64,000 nt of DNA, taken from Mangrovibacillus cuniculi. GTDB lineage: Bacteria > Bacillota > Bacilli > Bacillales > R1DC41. The stretch covers positions 1,849,277 through 1,913,276 of the forward strand of contig NZ_CP049742.1 of assembly GCF_015482585.1 (NCBI RefSeq). Direction: 5' to 3'. Below the pieces are notes generated by a model that made no database searches, was not told the origin of the DNA, and worked only from the letters and a program-made list of their open reading frames with translations. Within the stretch, counting starts at the first letter, position 1; the number at the start of each line of letters is the position of its first letter. Both the position numbers and the translations under genes were made by a program. Positions 55,261 to 63,839 of this stretch are shown piece after piece.

Positions 55261-56948
55261 TCGTCTTCGTTTAGCAACTTCTCTATTTTTTGTAAGGCAC
55301 CTGGTTCTACTTCTTCCAAAGCTGTAGCAGCTTCTTCTAAAGCTTGTTGGTATTGGTAAGAACGGAATGATTTTTCCGCTTGTGTTAATCCTATTTTCAC
55401 CACTTCATAACGGTTACGATATCGATTCCCATACTGAATAACTTGCTCCGCTAAACGACATTGATCCATCAATTCTTCTACTCGCTCATCAAGTTCCTTC
55501 ACACGTGAACTAGCTTCTTCCACTGATTCATTAATAAGCTTCATGTTTAACGGATTTTGTTTTAATAGATCAAACGTATGTTGAACATGGTTTGTTGTTT
55601 CCTCAAGGTACGCTTGGAAAGAAGCAGGAACACCTGGCGTATTACTCTTTAGTAATCTCTGTGCGATATCCATCAGCTGAAGCTTGGTCTTAGCGATAAT
55701 TTCTTTCGATAGTAATTCATCTTTTCTTAACGTTTTTAAGTGAGCTATGTATTCTTTGTAGTGAAGCTCTAACTGCGTTAATTCATTTTCAATCTCTATT
55801 AAAGCTTCATGTGTAGATGAATAAATGACATTTGATTGCGCGAGACCATCCGCTAAACCTTCATATCTCTTTTTTAGTTTATTAAACGTAGAATAAAAAT
55901 TGGTTGGTGCGTCTTTTTCTTCTTTAGCCAATTCATATGACCTTTTTACTTCTTCTACTTGCTCCATCGCTTCTTCATGCAAAATTGTCACAGTATCAAG
56001 TAAATCTTTTACTTTGGGCTCTAATTCTTTGGTATTAGTCCTAGCTTCCACTTCCACTTGGTAATGGTCAAAGATGCTTTCAATTCTGTTTGTTAATTCT
56101 TCTCCTTTTTCTGAAGCTACAGCGATACTTCCTTGATAAAGGTCTTGTAGGATAGTTGCCTGTAAATTCTCTAAGGCTTTTAATTCTTCTTCTAATTTCA
56201 AATGGTTTAAGTTGTAACCCATCTTTTTCATTTCTGCAAATCCTTCTGTTGCATCTAAAATGTCTGCTGTAATAGGATTGGAGAAATCATTAAGGTAAGA
56301 AGGAATTTGAGTTAACTTCTTTTCTAGTACTGTAACGTGTTCTAACAACTCAGTTACCACTGAATTTGCTTTTAAATAGTCGCCATTTCCTGTTAACTCC
56401 TCATACTGACGAATAATGTTTAGCAAGTTCTCATATTCCTTTTCTAACGCACGTGCAGCTCTTCCAAAAGAAGTCTTTTCGTTTATCAGTTTCACATGAA
56501 GTGAATGGATGACTTCGAGTGCACCTTTCACTTTTTCTTCATTGGTTTCATGACTTTCAATTAAGTAAGCAAGTTCTTTTAGAATAGTGTTTATTCTCTC
56601 TTCTATAACTTCTAGTTGTTCTGCTATAAATACAGTTCTTTCTTGGGACTTTTTAAATTTATACTTTTCAGCAGCATCTTCTGCTTCAAAGAACCATTCT
56701 TCAATGTCGGGGAAATGAACTGTGATAATTTCATCCCATTCTTGTCTCCATTTTTCAAACCATTCTTCCGCTTCCCCAGTAAGGTTCAGTGATTTCACTT
56801 TAGAAAGTTCATCTAGTACCGGGCGATTAATTAGTTCTTTTTTAAATTGATCTAAATCATCAATCTCTTTAAATCGTTTACGTTTATTAATTTGTGTATA
56901 GATAATAATGGCAATGATTGTGATTATTGCACCGATGAATATTTCCAT
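55257..56948 (-). CDS. ezrA: Septation ring formation regulator EzrA
   Basis: A negative regulator of FtsZ ring assembly, 563 residues from the ATG at 56948 (AGGGGG 7 bases upstream; an earlier ATG at 56975 lacks an SD). One N-terminal membrane helix (about 2-21) with the cytosolic coiled-coil, spectrin-like repeats making up the rest; VLDELSKVKSLNLTGEAEEW and EWDEIITVHFPDIEEWFFEAED match the family. The QNR-like C-terminal patch region is present. Divergent from hisJ, as in B. subtilis. Confidence 0.93.
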   Translation of the reverse strand: MEIFIGAIITIIAIIIYTQINKRKRFKEIDDLDQFKKELINRPVLDELSKVKSLNLTGEAEEWFEKWRQEWDEIITVHFPDIEEWFFEAEDAAEKYKFKKSQERTVFIAEQLEVIEERINTILKELAYLIESHETNEEKVKGALEVIHSLHVKLINEKTSFGRAARALEKEYENLLNIIRQYEELTGNGDYLKANSVVTELLEHVTVLEKKLTQIPSYLNDFSNPITADILDATEGFAEMKKMGYNLNHLKLEEELKALENLQATILQDLYQGSIAVASEKGEELTNRIESIFDHYQVEVEARTNTKELEPKVKDLLDTVTILHEEAMEQVEEVKRSYELAKEEKDAPTNFYSTFNKLKKRYEGLADGLAQSNVIYSSTHEALIEIENELTQLELHYKEYIAHLKTLRKDELLSKEIIAKTKLQLMDIAQRLLKSNTPGVPASFQAYLEETTNHVQHTFDLLKQNPLNMKLINESVEEASSRVKELDERVEELMDQCRLAEQVIQYGNRYRNRYEVVKIGLTQAEKSFRSYQYQQALEEAATALEEVEPGALQKIEKLLNEDE

Positions 56949-57004
56949 CGTAAGCCCCCTGTTCCATACTCGCACGTTTCTCTTTAACTACTTTACTGTA
57001 GATT

Positions 57005-57033
57005 AAAATAATGTCTTAATGATACCATGACAA
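57005..57033 (-). promoter_or_regulatory. Candidate ezrA promoter
   Basis: On the minus strand TTGTCA (57028-57033), 17 bases, TATTTT (57005-57010), about 60 bases before the ATG. Confidence 0.35.
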
Positions 57034-57114
57034 AGACAAAATTTGACGTTATTTTGCATATTTTTTTCAAATTAACTAACTTATAAGAAAGTATCGTATA
57101 AAGGAGCGATTTTC

Positions 57115-57936
57115 ATGAAGCGTGACGGCCACATCCACACCCCTTTTTGCCCACATGGAAGTAAAGAATCTCTTACCGCTTATGTAGAAAAAGCGATACG
57201 TTTAGGACTTGAACGAATCACTTTTACAGAGCATGCACCACTTCCAACGTCATTCACAGACCCCACACCGTTAAAAGATAGTGCTATGACGGTAGCAGAC
57301 GTACCTCTCTATATAAAAGAAGTTACAGCATTAAAAGATTACTATGCAAATAAGATCACTATTCAATGTGGTTTTGAAGTAGATTATATAGAAGGATTGG
57401 AAGAAGAAACCAAGGATTTCTTAAACGAGTATGGCATGCAGATTGATGATTGTATCCTCTCAGTTCATTTTTTAAAGGACAAAAATCAATGGTTTTGTTT
57501 AGATTATCATGAAGATACATTTCATGTTATGATTCAATCTTTTGGAAGTGTAGAGAGAATTTACGATACATACTACCAGTCCATCTTAGCTAGTATTCAC
57601 GCTGACTTAGGTTCATTTAAACCCAAAAGACTCGGACATATCACGCTTGTACACAAATTCCAGGAACTTTTCCCTGTTTCAAAAGAGTATAAGACAAAAG
57701 AAAAAGAATGGTGGGGTACCATTCTACAAGAAACACAAAAATATAATTATCAGCTAGACTGTAATGGAGCTGGAATAGTTAAACCATATTGCAAAGAGGT
57801 TTATCCTCCTATATCCGTTATTCAACAAGCATTGTCCATGCAAATACCATGTGTATATGGTTCTGACGCACATCATCCAAATGGGCTAGCACAAGGCGTT
57901 ACAAATGAACTACGTGAATTAATACGCCACTTTTAA
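57115..57936 (+). CDS. hisJ: Histidinol-phosphatase HisJ
   Basis: PHP-family phosphatase that makes histidinol from its phosphate in histidine synthesis. The 273-residue protein begins with the metal motif DGHIHTPFCPHGS, followed by ITFTEHAPLP, SVHFLK, a long linker, and GSDAHHPNGLA. The match to HisJ (YtvP) is by sequence and by position between ezrA and refZ. SD AAAGGAGCG precedes the ATG. Its last 18 bases overlap the convergent refZ gene. Confidence 0.94.
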   Translation: MKRDGHIHTPFCPHGSKESLTAYVEKAIRLGLERITFTEHAPLPTSFTDPTPLKDSAMTVADVPLYIKEVTALKDYYANKITIQCGFEVDYIEGLEEETKDFLNEYGMQIDDCILSVHFLKDKNQWFCLDYHEDTFHVMIQSFGSVERIYDTYYQSILASIHADLGSFKPKRLGHITLVHKFQELFPVSKEYKTKEKEWWGTILQETQKYNYQLDCNGAGIVKPYCKEVYPPISVIQQALSMQIPCVYGSDAHHPNGLAQGVTNELRELIRHF

Positions 57937-58545
57937 TCTTTGTTTTGGTGGCAAAACCCAAGTTTTTGTAACCCATTGCATAATTACTTGTGTATGACGA
58001 TCAACAAAGTATGGTTCGTTAGGGAAGAGTTGCCACACTTCTCTTGCGTATTGTGCTTGTAAAAATGGCATAATTAGCATGGATTTAAATTGTAATAATA
58101 AAAACCGATCCGGTATGGCAGGAGTGTCTTGAACAGGAATCTTGTGAAAAAGGGAGATAAAATATTGTCGCTCTTTCATTAAATATGTAGCTGTTAACTC
58201 CCTTACTAATTGAGTATCTGTAGCCATTTCACGCAAGACAAATCTAGAAAGAACATGTTCTTTCGCATGAAAAGATAAAATCGCATGAATATATTCATAG
58301 ATAAATTCACTATCTTCTTTATCGGAATGTTTAAAAACAGTTTCTTCGATAGTTTGAAAGTACTTTTCAAAATACAACAAAAAAATATTCCGTAAAAGTC
58401 CGTCTTTATTATTAAAATAATAACTTATTAATGAAACATTCATTTCTGCTTTCGTCGCTATATCTCTGACAGATGTTCCACCATACCCTTTTGCTTGAAA
58501 CAACTGTATTGCTGAATGAATAATTTGTGCCTTTTTATCTTCCAT
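57919..58545 (-). CDS. refZ: TetR-family regulator RefZ
   Basis: A 208-residue TetR-type DNA-binding protein with an N-terminal helix-turn-helix (ATKAEMNVSLISYYFNNKDGLLRN) and a C-terminal helical domain including FLLLQFKSMLIMPFLQAQY, matching B. subtilis RefZ (YttP). RefZ binds sites near the origin and tunes FtsZ positioning during sporulation. SD TAGGAGG precedes the ATG. An inverted repeat directly upstream (58559) may be an autoregulatory operator. Confidence 0.9.
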   Translation of the reverse strand: MEDKKAQIIHSAIQLFQAKGYGGTSVRDIATKAEMNVSLISYYFNNKDGLLRNIFLLYFEKYFQTIEETVFKHSDKEDSEFIYEYIHAILSFHAKEHVLSRFVLREMATDTQLVRELTATYLMKERQYFISLFHKIPVQDTPAIPDRFLLLQFKSMLIMPFLQAQYAREVWQLFPNEPYFVDRHTQVIMQWVTKTWVLPPKQRLKVAY

Positions 58546-58558
58546 CGTCGCACCTCCT

Positions 58559-58584
58559 AATTGGAAGCTAAATAGTTCCCAATT
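58559..58584. promoter_or_regulatory. Inverted repeat upstream of refZ, possible operator
   Basis: AATTGGAA and TTCCCAATT, separated by nine bases, form imperfect inverted arms just before the refZ SD. TetR proteins often bind such sites at their own promoter. Confidence 0.4.
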
Positions 58585-58743
58585 TCCTTCATTTCATGTA
58601 TAGTTGCAAAAAGAGCAATTACGTATTTACTACCTTCTTACTTTGACTCTTTTATTCCTGCTATAATCTTTCGACAGAAATAGCATTGTAAGATGATTCA
58701 CACGAGAAGAAGAACGTATTTTGTCAATTGGAGGATGATTAGT

Positions 58744-59223
58744 ATGTTCCATGTCGAAAATTATTCTGGTTCACGTGAAGCTAGATATGCAACTGTTATT
58801 AAACAGTTAGAAGCACTTTTAGAAGGCGAACCAAATCAAATTGCAAACTTATCCAATGCAGCAGCACTTTTAAATCAATTCTTAGATCGAGTTAACTGGG
58901 TAGGCTTCTACTTAATGGACGGAAAAGAATTAGTTTTAGGTCCATTCCAAGGCCTTCCAGCTTGCGTTCGAATTCCTTTAGGGAGAGGCGTCTGCGGAAC
59001 TGCAGCAGAACAAGGAAAAACGCAGCTAGTAGCTAATGTTCACGAATTCCCTGGACACATTGCTTGTGATGCGGCTTCTTTGTCAGAGATTGTTGTTCCA
59101 CTTGTAAAAGATGGTGAAGTTATCGGAGTTTTAGATATTGATAGTCCTGAACTTGCTCGTTTTGACGAAGTAGATCGAGTTCAATTAGAAAAGTTCTGTG
59201 AAACGTTATTGAGGTTTCTATAA
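58744..59223 (+). CDS. ytsP: Free methionine-R-sulfoxide reductase (GAF-domain YtsP)
   Basis: Reduces free methionine-R-sulfoxide. From the ATG at 58744 (TGGAGG 9 bases upstream) it has 159 residues; the ATG at 58693 lacks an SD. The GAF fold carries the three conserved Cys of the fRMsr family, in GLPACVRIP, GRGVCGTAA and GHIACDAAS, and the motif EIVVPLVKDGEVIGVLDID. It lies between refZ and dgcP, as ytsP does in B. subtilis, and ends at a strong terminator. Confidence 0.92.
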   Translation: MFHVENYSGSREARYATVIKQLEALLEGEPNQIANLSNAAALLNQFLDRVNWVGFYLMDGKELVLGPFQGLPACVRIPLGRGVCGTAAEQGKTQLVANVHEFPGHIACDAASLSEIVVPLVKDGEVIGVLDIDSPELARFDEVDRVQLEKFCETLLRFL

Positions 59224-59233
59224 CAATGTGGAA

Positions 59234-59274
59234 AAGAGCTGTGAAAGGTGGTGCCGCCACCTTTCACAGCTCTT
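59234..59274 (+). terminator. Terminator of ytsP
   Basis: A very long hairpin with arms AAGAGCTGTGAAAGGTGG and CCACCTTTCACAGCTCTT, then CTTATT. It can also serve dgcP on the minus strand. Confidence 0.92.
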
Positions 59275-59287
59275 CTTATTATCTTGG

Positions 59288-61105
59288 TTAAAATTCAGTT
59301 TGTGATACTACTTGATTTTTTCCATTTTCTTTTGCGAAGTACAAGGCAGTATCTGCTCGATGAAAGACATTTTTCACTTGTTCTTTTGGTTTGTCCCAAT
59401 AAGCAACCCCACAGGATATAGTAATACTTGGCTGAATTTCTTTTCTTACTCGAGTGGACAGTTCATTTGCTAAAAGGACAGCTTTTTCTAATTTCCAATT
59501 TGGTAAGTATATCGCTAACTCTTCTCCACCCCATCGTGCGCCAAACTCTTGTAATCCAAGAATCTTTTGCATAATAGAACCCACCTGTACAATTACTTCA
59601 TCACCAACTTGATGACCATGTGTATCATTTACTAATTTGAAATCATCGATATCAATTAGAATAAACGACCCACACTCATCTCTTTCAAGGGAAGCACCCA
59701 TCATTTTGTCCAGATAACTCCTGTTATATAGTTGTGTTAAATAATCTGTGGAGACTAAGCGTTCCAATTCATCTCGCAAGATCGAATTGTGAATAGCTAA
59801 AGTTGAGTGATCAATAATGGATTGGAGAAATTTAAACATTTCAAAGGTATAGGCATAGGCTTCTTTGTGAAGTACAATACAAACCCCCATCATCTCTCCC
59901 GATTGCATCATTGGCACTGCCATAACAGACTTGTATGGAGCTTCCGTCCAATCCAGTTTTGCTTCAACATCAACCATAAATATACTATCTGGAAATTGTT
60001 TCATTTTCTTCATAATGTGCTCTAGATATCTTGAAACATCTTCATTCATAAATGGTTCGCTTCCATCAACATGGAACTCTCCATGATGCAACAATACGAA
60101 ACCATAAGAGGTAGAATGAAAATGTTTTGTTATCTGTTTTCCTAAAAAGGTAAGCGTGTCCGTAAGTCGCAAACTACGATTTAAGTGATGGGAAGTTTCA
60201 TTGATAAGTTGTAAATCTGAGATAAGTTTCTTTGATTGTTTATATAACTTAGCATTTTCTAGAGCAGACCCTGCTGTATCAGCAAGTAAACGAATAAATT
60301 CTATTTCCGTATCTAAATAAGGAGAATGAAAGGGTGTTTCTACTTGTAATACGCCATATACACCTTGTTTCCCACGTAATGGCGCATAAAATAAAGTGAC
60401 TTCTCCAGGAATTTTTTCAAAAGTTGATACGCCACCTGTAAATGCTTCCATTACTGCAAGATTAGCTGAATCAAAATCAAAATAGGTAACTGGTAATCCA
60501 TCTATATTTTCATATTGATTTGTTAGTAGTAATGTATAGTCAAACCGATGGTACACTCTCTTTAATGTATTCATAAGTTCCATTAAAACTAGCTGATCGT
60601 CCATTGAAGAATGAAATTTTTCCGTCACCCTATACAACTCTTTATAGCGACGTTCATCTTCTATTCTTTCTTGAATGAAAATAATTCTTTGAAAGAACCT
60701 CATAGTCTCTTTACAGAACTCTTGCCAGAACAACTCTGAGTATAAAGTGAAGTCCTTTTTTTCTAAGATTAAAAGTAAGTGGTTGTTATTAATGAAAGGA
60801 AAGGAGAACACTACGTTTGAAGAATGTGCTGTGTAACTAAACGTGTAGGAACTATTTTTACACTTGTAAAATTCATTCAACTTTATATCATATGGATAAG
60901 ATAATGGTCCACTAAAGAAAATGGATCTCAAATCTTCTACACGTTGATCTACAATTTTACCAATACAAAGATGTATTGGTGCATTTAATAATCCTTGCAC
61001 ACCTTCCGACCAAGGTTTTAATAAATAACGAGAAGAACTATGGGATTGTTCGTTTGTTGAAAGTTCATAAAGCATCGCTTTGTATTTTAAGATCACATAT
61101 TCCAT
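59288..61105 (-). CDS. dgcP: GGDEF-domain diguanylate cyclase DgcP (YtrP)
   Basis: Makes cyclic di-GMP. The 605-residue protein has two GAF domains (about 160-290 and 300-440) ahead of a GGDEF domain (about 440-600) whose active site reads RWGGEELAIYL, GGEEL being a functional variant; FILIDIDDFKLVNDTHGHQVGD supplies metal ligands. The N-terminal 150 residues have no clear family. It matches B. subtilis YtrP/DgcP in position and architecture. The SD GAGTGAAG before the ATG is weak, so the start is less certain. Confidence 0.9.
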   Translation of the reverse strand: MEYVILKYKAMLYELSTNEQSHSSSRYLLKPWSEGVQGLLNAPIHLCIGKIVDQRVEDLRSIFFSGPLSYPYDIKLNEFYKCKNSSYTFSYTAHSSNVVFSFPFINNNHLLLILEKKDFTLYSELFWQEFCKETMRFFQRIIFIQERIEDERRYKELYRVTEKFHSSMDDQLVLMELMNTLKRVYHRFDYTLLLTNQYENIDGLPVTYFDFDSANLAVMEAFTGGVSTFEKIPGEVTLFYAPLRGKQGVYGVLQVETPFHSPYLDTEIEFIRLLADTAGSALENAKLYKQSKKLISDLQLINETSHHLNRSLRLTDTLTFLGKQITKHFHSTSYGFVLLHHGEFHVDGSEPFMNEDVSRYLEHIMKKMKQFPDSIFMVDVEAKLDWTEAPYKSVMAVPMMQSGEMMGVCIVLHKEAYAYTFEMFKFLQSIIDHSTLAIHNSILRDELERLVSTDYLTQLYNRSYLDKMMGASLERDECGSFILIDIDDFKLVNDTHGHQVGDEVIVQVGSIMQKILGLQEFGARWGGEELAIYLPNWKLEKAVLLANELSTRVRKEIQPSITISCGVAYWDKPKEQVKNVFHRADTALYFAKENGKNQVVSQTEF

Positions 61106-61237
61106 TTAACTTCACTCATTTGAAATCACCTATTGGTTTATTTTTCCTCTTAAAATAGTTCATTTATCCTATTATAGCATATACGATAAAATTTTTGTGG
61201 TTGAAATACATACTTTCGGACTATCAGTTGGTTTTTT

Positions 61238-61786
61238 CTACCTTTCTAATATTATCCAATCTGTTTCTGTAAAAATAAGATAAATTTCATTTCCTTTAAT
61301 GATATCTAGTACTTTGCTACTTTGGGGTAATTCATAGGATAGATTACTCTCTTTTATATAAAGTTTACGGTTATTTTCTACAGAAAAGGGGATTCTCTTT
61401 GTTGCCTTTTTTTTACTATTTGGAGCTTTAACTTTTTTAATACCCTTTTCACTTACTGCGAAATAAGACTCTGAGGTTTTTATAAAAGTTTCTTGGAAAT
61501 ATGCATCAATATAAATCTCTTTTATATCTGACGACTCTTCAATTTGATCAAATAATACCGTTTTGTACTGGTGATTTTTATCTACTTGATAAAGAGAAAT
61601 ATGTGTTATTTCTCCTTTTTTCATGGATTGAACAAAGTAGATGTAGGCACTATTTTCCGCAACCCACTCTTGCTTAGGTATTTCACTCGATGTTAGTTGT
61701 TGAAATCGGAAAGCTAAGACCACAATCAGTATAGAAACTCCAATAAAAATAAATCTCCATTGCTTCTCTTTTTTGGTTTCTATCAT
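61238..61786 (-). CDS. Membrane-anchored protein of unknown function
   Basis: 182 residues with one N-terminal membrane helix (about 10-27, WRFIFIGVSILIVVLAFRF) and a basic, Lys/Ser-rich outer part. I do not recognise the family. SD AAGGAG precedes the ATG, codon use looks like the neighbours', and it stands between dgcP and rpsD where B. subtilis has no gene I can name, so it is likely a lineage-specific gene. Base composition is slightly more AT-rich. Confidence 0.6.
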   Translation of the reverse strand: MIETKKEKQWRFIFIGVSILIVVLAFRFQQLTSSEIPKQEWVAENSAYIYFVQSMKKGEITHISLYQVDKNHQYKTVLFDQIEESSDIKEIYIDAYFQETFIKTSESYFAVSEKGIKKVKAPNSKKKATKRIPFSVENNRKLYIKESNLSYELPQSSKVLDIIKGNEIYLIFTETDWIILER

Positions 61787-61815
61787 TCTACTTCTCCTTA
61801 ATTTTATATCTTTCC

Positions 61816-61844
61816 TTGACTATAGCATTTATAGATTATATAAT
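61816..61844 (+). promoter_or_regulatory. Sigma-A promoter of rpsD
   Basis: TTGACT (61816-61821), 17 bases, TATAAT (61839-61844), close to consensus. About 190 bases upstream of the rpsD start. Confidence 0.85.
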
Positions 61845-61850
61845 GTTCGT

Positions 61851-62010
61851 TGTGTAAAATAATGCAGCCTAGTATCACGGTTTGATGATTCTATACTGTT
61901 CCTCTAAGTGAGGTGTAACCCGTAACCCGCTGCTGCTAGGGCGAAGTTACATGAAAACAGTATACTCATGACGCTGATGATTGCCGGTTTTTATTTTACA
62001 ACAAAATAAA
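61851..62010 (+). ncRNA. rpsD (S4) leader RNA, autoregulatory
   Basis: The transcribed leader is highly structured: a long-range stem TATACTGTT (61892-61900) with AACAGTATA (61956-61964) encloses hairpins CCTC/GAGG (61901-61913) and TGTAAC/GTTACA (61914-61951). In Bacillus, protein S4 binds such a leader to repress its own synthesis. The match here is by position and pairing, not by family search. Confidence 0.7.
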
Positions 62011-62031
62011 AACAAAAAGGAGGAGTCTCTC

Positions 62032-62634
62032 ATGGCTCGTTATACAGGTCCAGCTTGGAAACTGTCTCGTCGTCTTGGAATCTCTCTAAGCGGCACAGGT
62101 AAAGAATTAGAAAAACGCCCTTACGCACCAGGACAACACGGTCCTAACCAACGTAAGAAAATCTCAGAATATGGTTTACAATTACAAGAGAAGCAAAAGC
62201 TTCGTCATATGTATGGTGTAAACGAGCGTCAATTCCGCACGTTATTCGATAAAGCTGGTAAAGCTCAAGGTAAACACGGTGACAACTTCATGTCACTTCT
62301 AGAAGCTCGTCTTGATAACGTAGTATACCGTTTAGGTCTTGCTCGTACACGTCGTCAAGCTCGTCAGCTAGTTAACCACGGTCACGTTATGGTTGATGGC
62401 AAGCGCGTTGACATTCCTTCTTACAGCCTAAAAGCAGGTCAAACGATTACTCTTCGTGAGAAATCTCGTAACCTTTCTATCGTTAAGGAAGCTATCGAAG
62501 TAAACAACTTCGTACCTGACTTCTTAACTTTTGATGCTGATAAATTAGAAGGTTCTTTCACTCGCTTACCAGAGCGTTCTGAGTGTCCTGCTGATATCAA
62601 CGAAGCTCTTATCGTTGAGTTCTACTCTCGTTAA
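62032..62634 (+). CDS. rpsD: 30S ribosomal protein S4
   Basis: The 200-residue primary 16S rRNA-binding protein of the small subunit, the usual length for Bacillus S4. N-terminal [16 protein letters not shown] and the S4 RNA-binding domain (about 90-150, [20 protein letters not shown]) are intact; this version lacks N-terminal Cys zinc ligands, the C-minus form common in Firmicutes. SD AAAAAGGAGG precedes the ATG at 62032; an upstream in-frame ATG at 61981 lies in the leader. A strong promoter and a regulatory leader precede it. Confidence 0.97.
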   Translation: MARYTGPAWKLSRRLGISLSGTGKELEKRPYAPGQHGPNQRKKISEYGLQLQEKQKLRHMYGVNERQFRTLFDKAGKAQGKHGDNFMSLLEARLDNVVYRLGLARTRRQARQLVNHGHVMVDGKRVDIPSYSLKAGQTITLREKSRNLSIVKEAIEVNNFVPDFLTFDADKLEGSFTRLPERSECPADINEALIVEFYSR

Positions 62635-62662
62635 TCTTTCTAGATGGCAGAGTAATGCACCT

Positions 62663-62709
62663 AAATCCCTTGAAATGTTGTTTCAACAACGTTTCAGGGG
62701 ATTTTTTTT
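62663..62709 (+). terminator. Terminator of rpsD
   Basis: Arms AAATCCCTTGAAAT/GTTTCAGGGGATTT around a second small hairpin GTTG/CAAC, then TTTTTTT, about 30 bases after the stop. Confidence 0.88.
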
Positions 62710-62818
62710 GCCATTATAATTGGATAATGAATATTCTATACAATAGTAAATCTCTCACCCTTGAAATGTTTTGTATATGTATGGGAAAACTAAAAAAAAC
62801 AATTATATGGGGTGACAT

Positions 62819-62944
62819 ATGAAAAAAGCCAAAAAATTAGTAAAATGGGCTTTTTATAGCCTAGCATCGGTTTGTTATTTAGCTGTTTTATATGGGGTAT
62901 TACAAGATTTGTTTAAATTAATCACTGGATTCTTTTCATCTTAA
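62819..62944 (+). CDS. Small membrane protein, 41 residues, unknown function
   Basis: ATG preceded by GGGG (TATGGGGTGACAT). The peptide has a Lys-rich N-terminus (MKKAKKLVKW) and one hydrophobic helix (about 11-30, AFYSLASVCYLAVLYGVLQ). It lies 17 bases upstream of the hydrolase gene on the same strand, so it is probably co-transcribed. Not a family I can name. Confidence 0.5.
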   Translation: MKKAKKLVKWAFYSLASVCYLAVLYGVLQDLFKLITGFFSS

Positions 62945-62961
62945 TGTGATAGAGGTGCTGT

Positions 62962-63693
62962 ATGAAAAAAAGTAGACTGCTATCCCTTTTCATTATTGGA
63001 GTTATATTCCTTACTCTTACTAGCTTTTTTATTTGGACGCAGATGACATATAAAGGAACGGAGAATCTATCAGCAATGTTAGAGGAAGTTCCGTTGAAAG
63101 AGAACAGTACGTATATTTTTACACCGGAAAAAGAGAGTGATATAGGTATCATTATCTATCCTGGTGCCAAAGTAGAGCCAGAAGCTTATTTTTATTTAGG
63201 GCAAGAACTATCTGAAAGTGGTTTTATGGTAGCTATACCTTCCATGCCACTAAACTTGGCGATAACAAATGTAAATAAAGCTAAGGGTATTATTGATAAC
63301 CATGAAAGCATTGATCAGTGGTTCATTGGCGGACATTCACTTGGTGGTGTGGCAGCTGCAAGCTTTGCTTTTGAACAGCAAGATAATTTGAAAGGATTAA
63401 TTTTATTGGCTTCCTATCCAAGTGGAAAAAGTGATTTCTCTAATACTAATTTTCCAATATTAAGTATTTATGGAGAACGAGATGGATTAACAACTTACGA
63501 AGAAATAGAAAAAAATGCAAGATTGTTATCTAAAAATACAATCATTCATGAAATAAAAGGTGGAAACCATGCACAATTTGGTGTATATGGAGAGCAAAAA
63601 GGTGATAATACAGCAGGAATCAGTGTTAAAGAACAGCAAGAGGAAATCGTGTCTACTATTACAAGTTGGATCAATGAAGGATTAGGTAAATAA
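62962..63693 (+). CDS. Membrane-anchored alpha/beta hydrolase (Abhydrolase_5-like)
   Basis: 243 residues. An N-terminal signal anchor (about 8-27, LFIIGVIFLTLTSFFIWTQM) is followed by an alpha/beta hydrolase domain with the nucleophile Ser in FIGGHSLGGVAAAS, Asp in SIYGERDGLTTY and His in KGGNHAQFGVYG, a complete triad. The substrate is unknown; an extracellular ester or lactone is one possibility. SD GAGGTG precedes the ATG. Not part of the B. subtilis order here. Confidence 0.8.
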   Translation: MKKSRLLSLFIIGVIFLTLTSFFIWTQMTYKGTENLSAMLEEVPLKENSTYIFTPEKESDIGIIIYPGAKVEPEAYFYLGQELSESGFMVAIPSMPLNLAITNVNKAKGIIDNHESIDQWFIGGHSLGGVAAASFAFEQQDNLKGLILLASYPSGKSDFSNTNFPILSIYGERDGLTTYEEIEKNARLLSKNTIIHEIKGGNHAQFGVYGEQKGDNTAGISVKEQQEEIVSTITSWINEGLGK

Positions 63694-63753
63694 AGGATTG
63701 AGTTACTTTACAAGTATGTGGTTGTGCCTATGAGAGCCATTTCTTTGGATATT

Positions 63754-63812
63754 TTCCTACGGCTTCGGCTTAAAGCCGTATACCTTCCTTCTCTCTTCCT
63801 ACGGCTTCGGCT
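63754..63812. repeat. Two 17-base direct repeats with GGCTTCGGCT hairpins
   Basis: TTCCTACGGCTTCGGCT is present at 63754-63770 and again at 63796-63812. The first copy closes a hairpin ACGGCTT/AAGCCGT. They lie between the hydrolase and the partial minus-strand gene; a terminator role is unclear. Confidence 0.45.
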
Positions 63813-63839
63813 CTAAGCCACAATTTAAGAAGAAATAAT

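Noticed and set aside
63754-63812. Two direct repeats considered as a CRISPR-like array
   Set aside because: Only two units, no regular spacer and no cas genes; hairpin pairing suggests an ordinary intergenic repeat.
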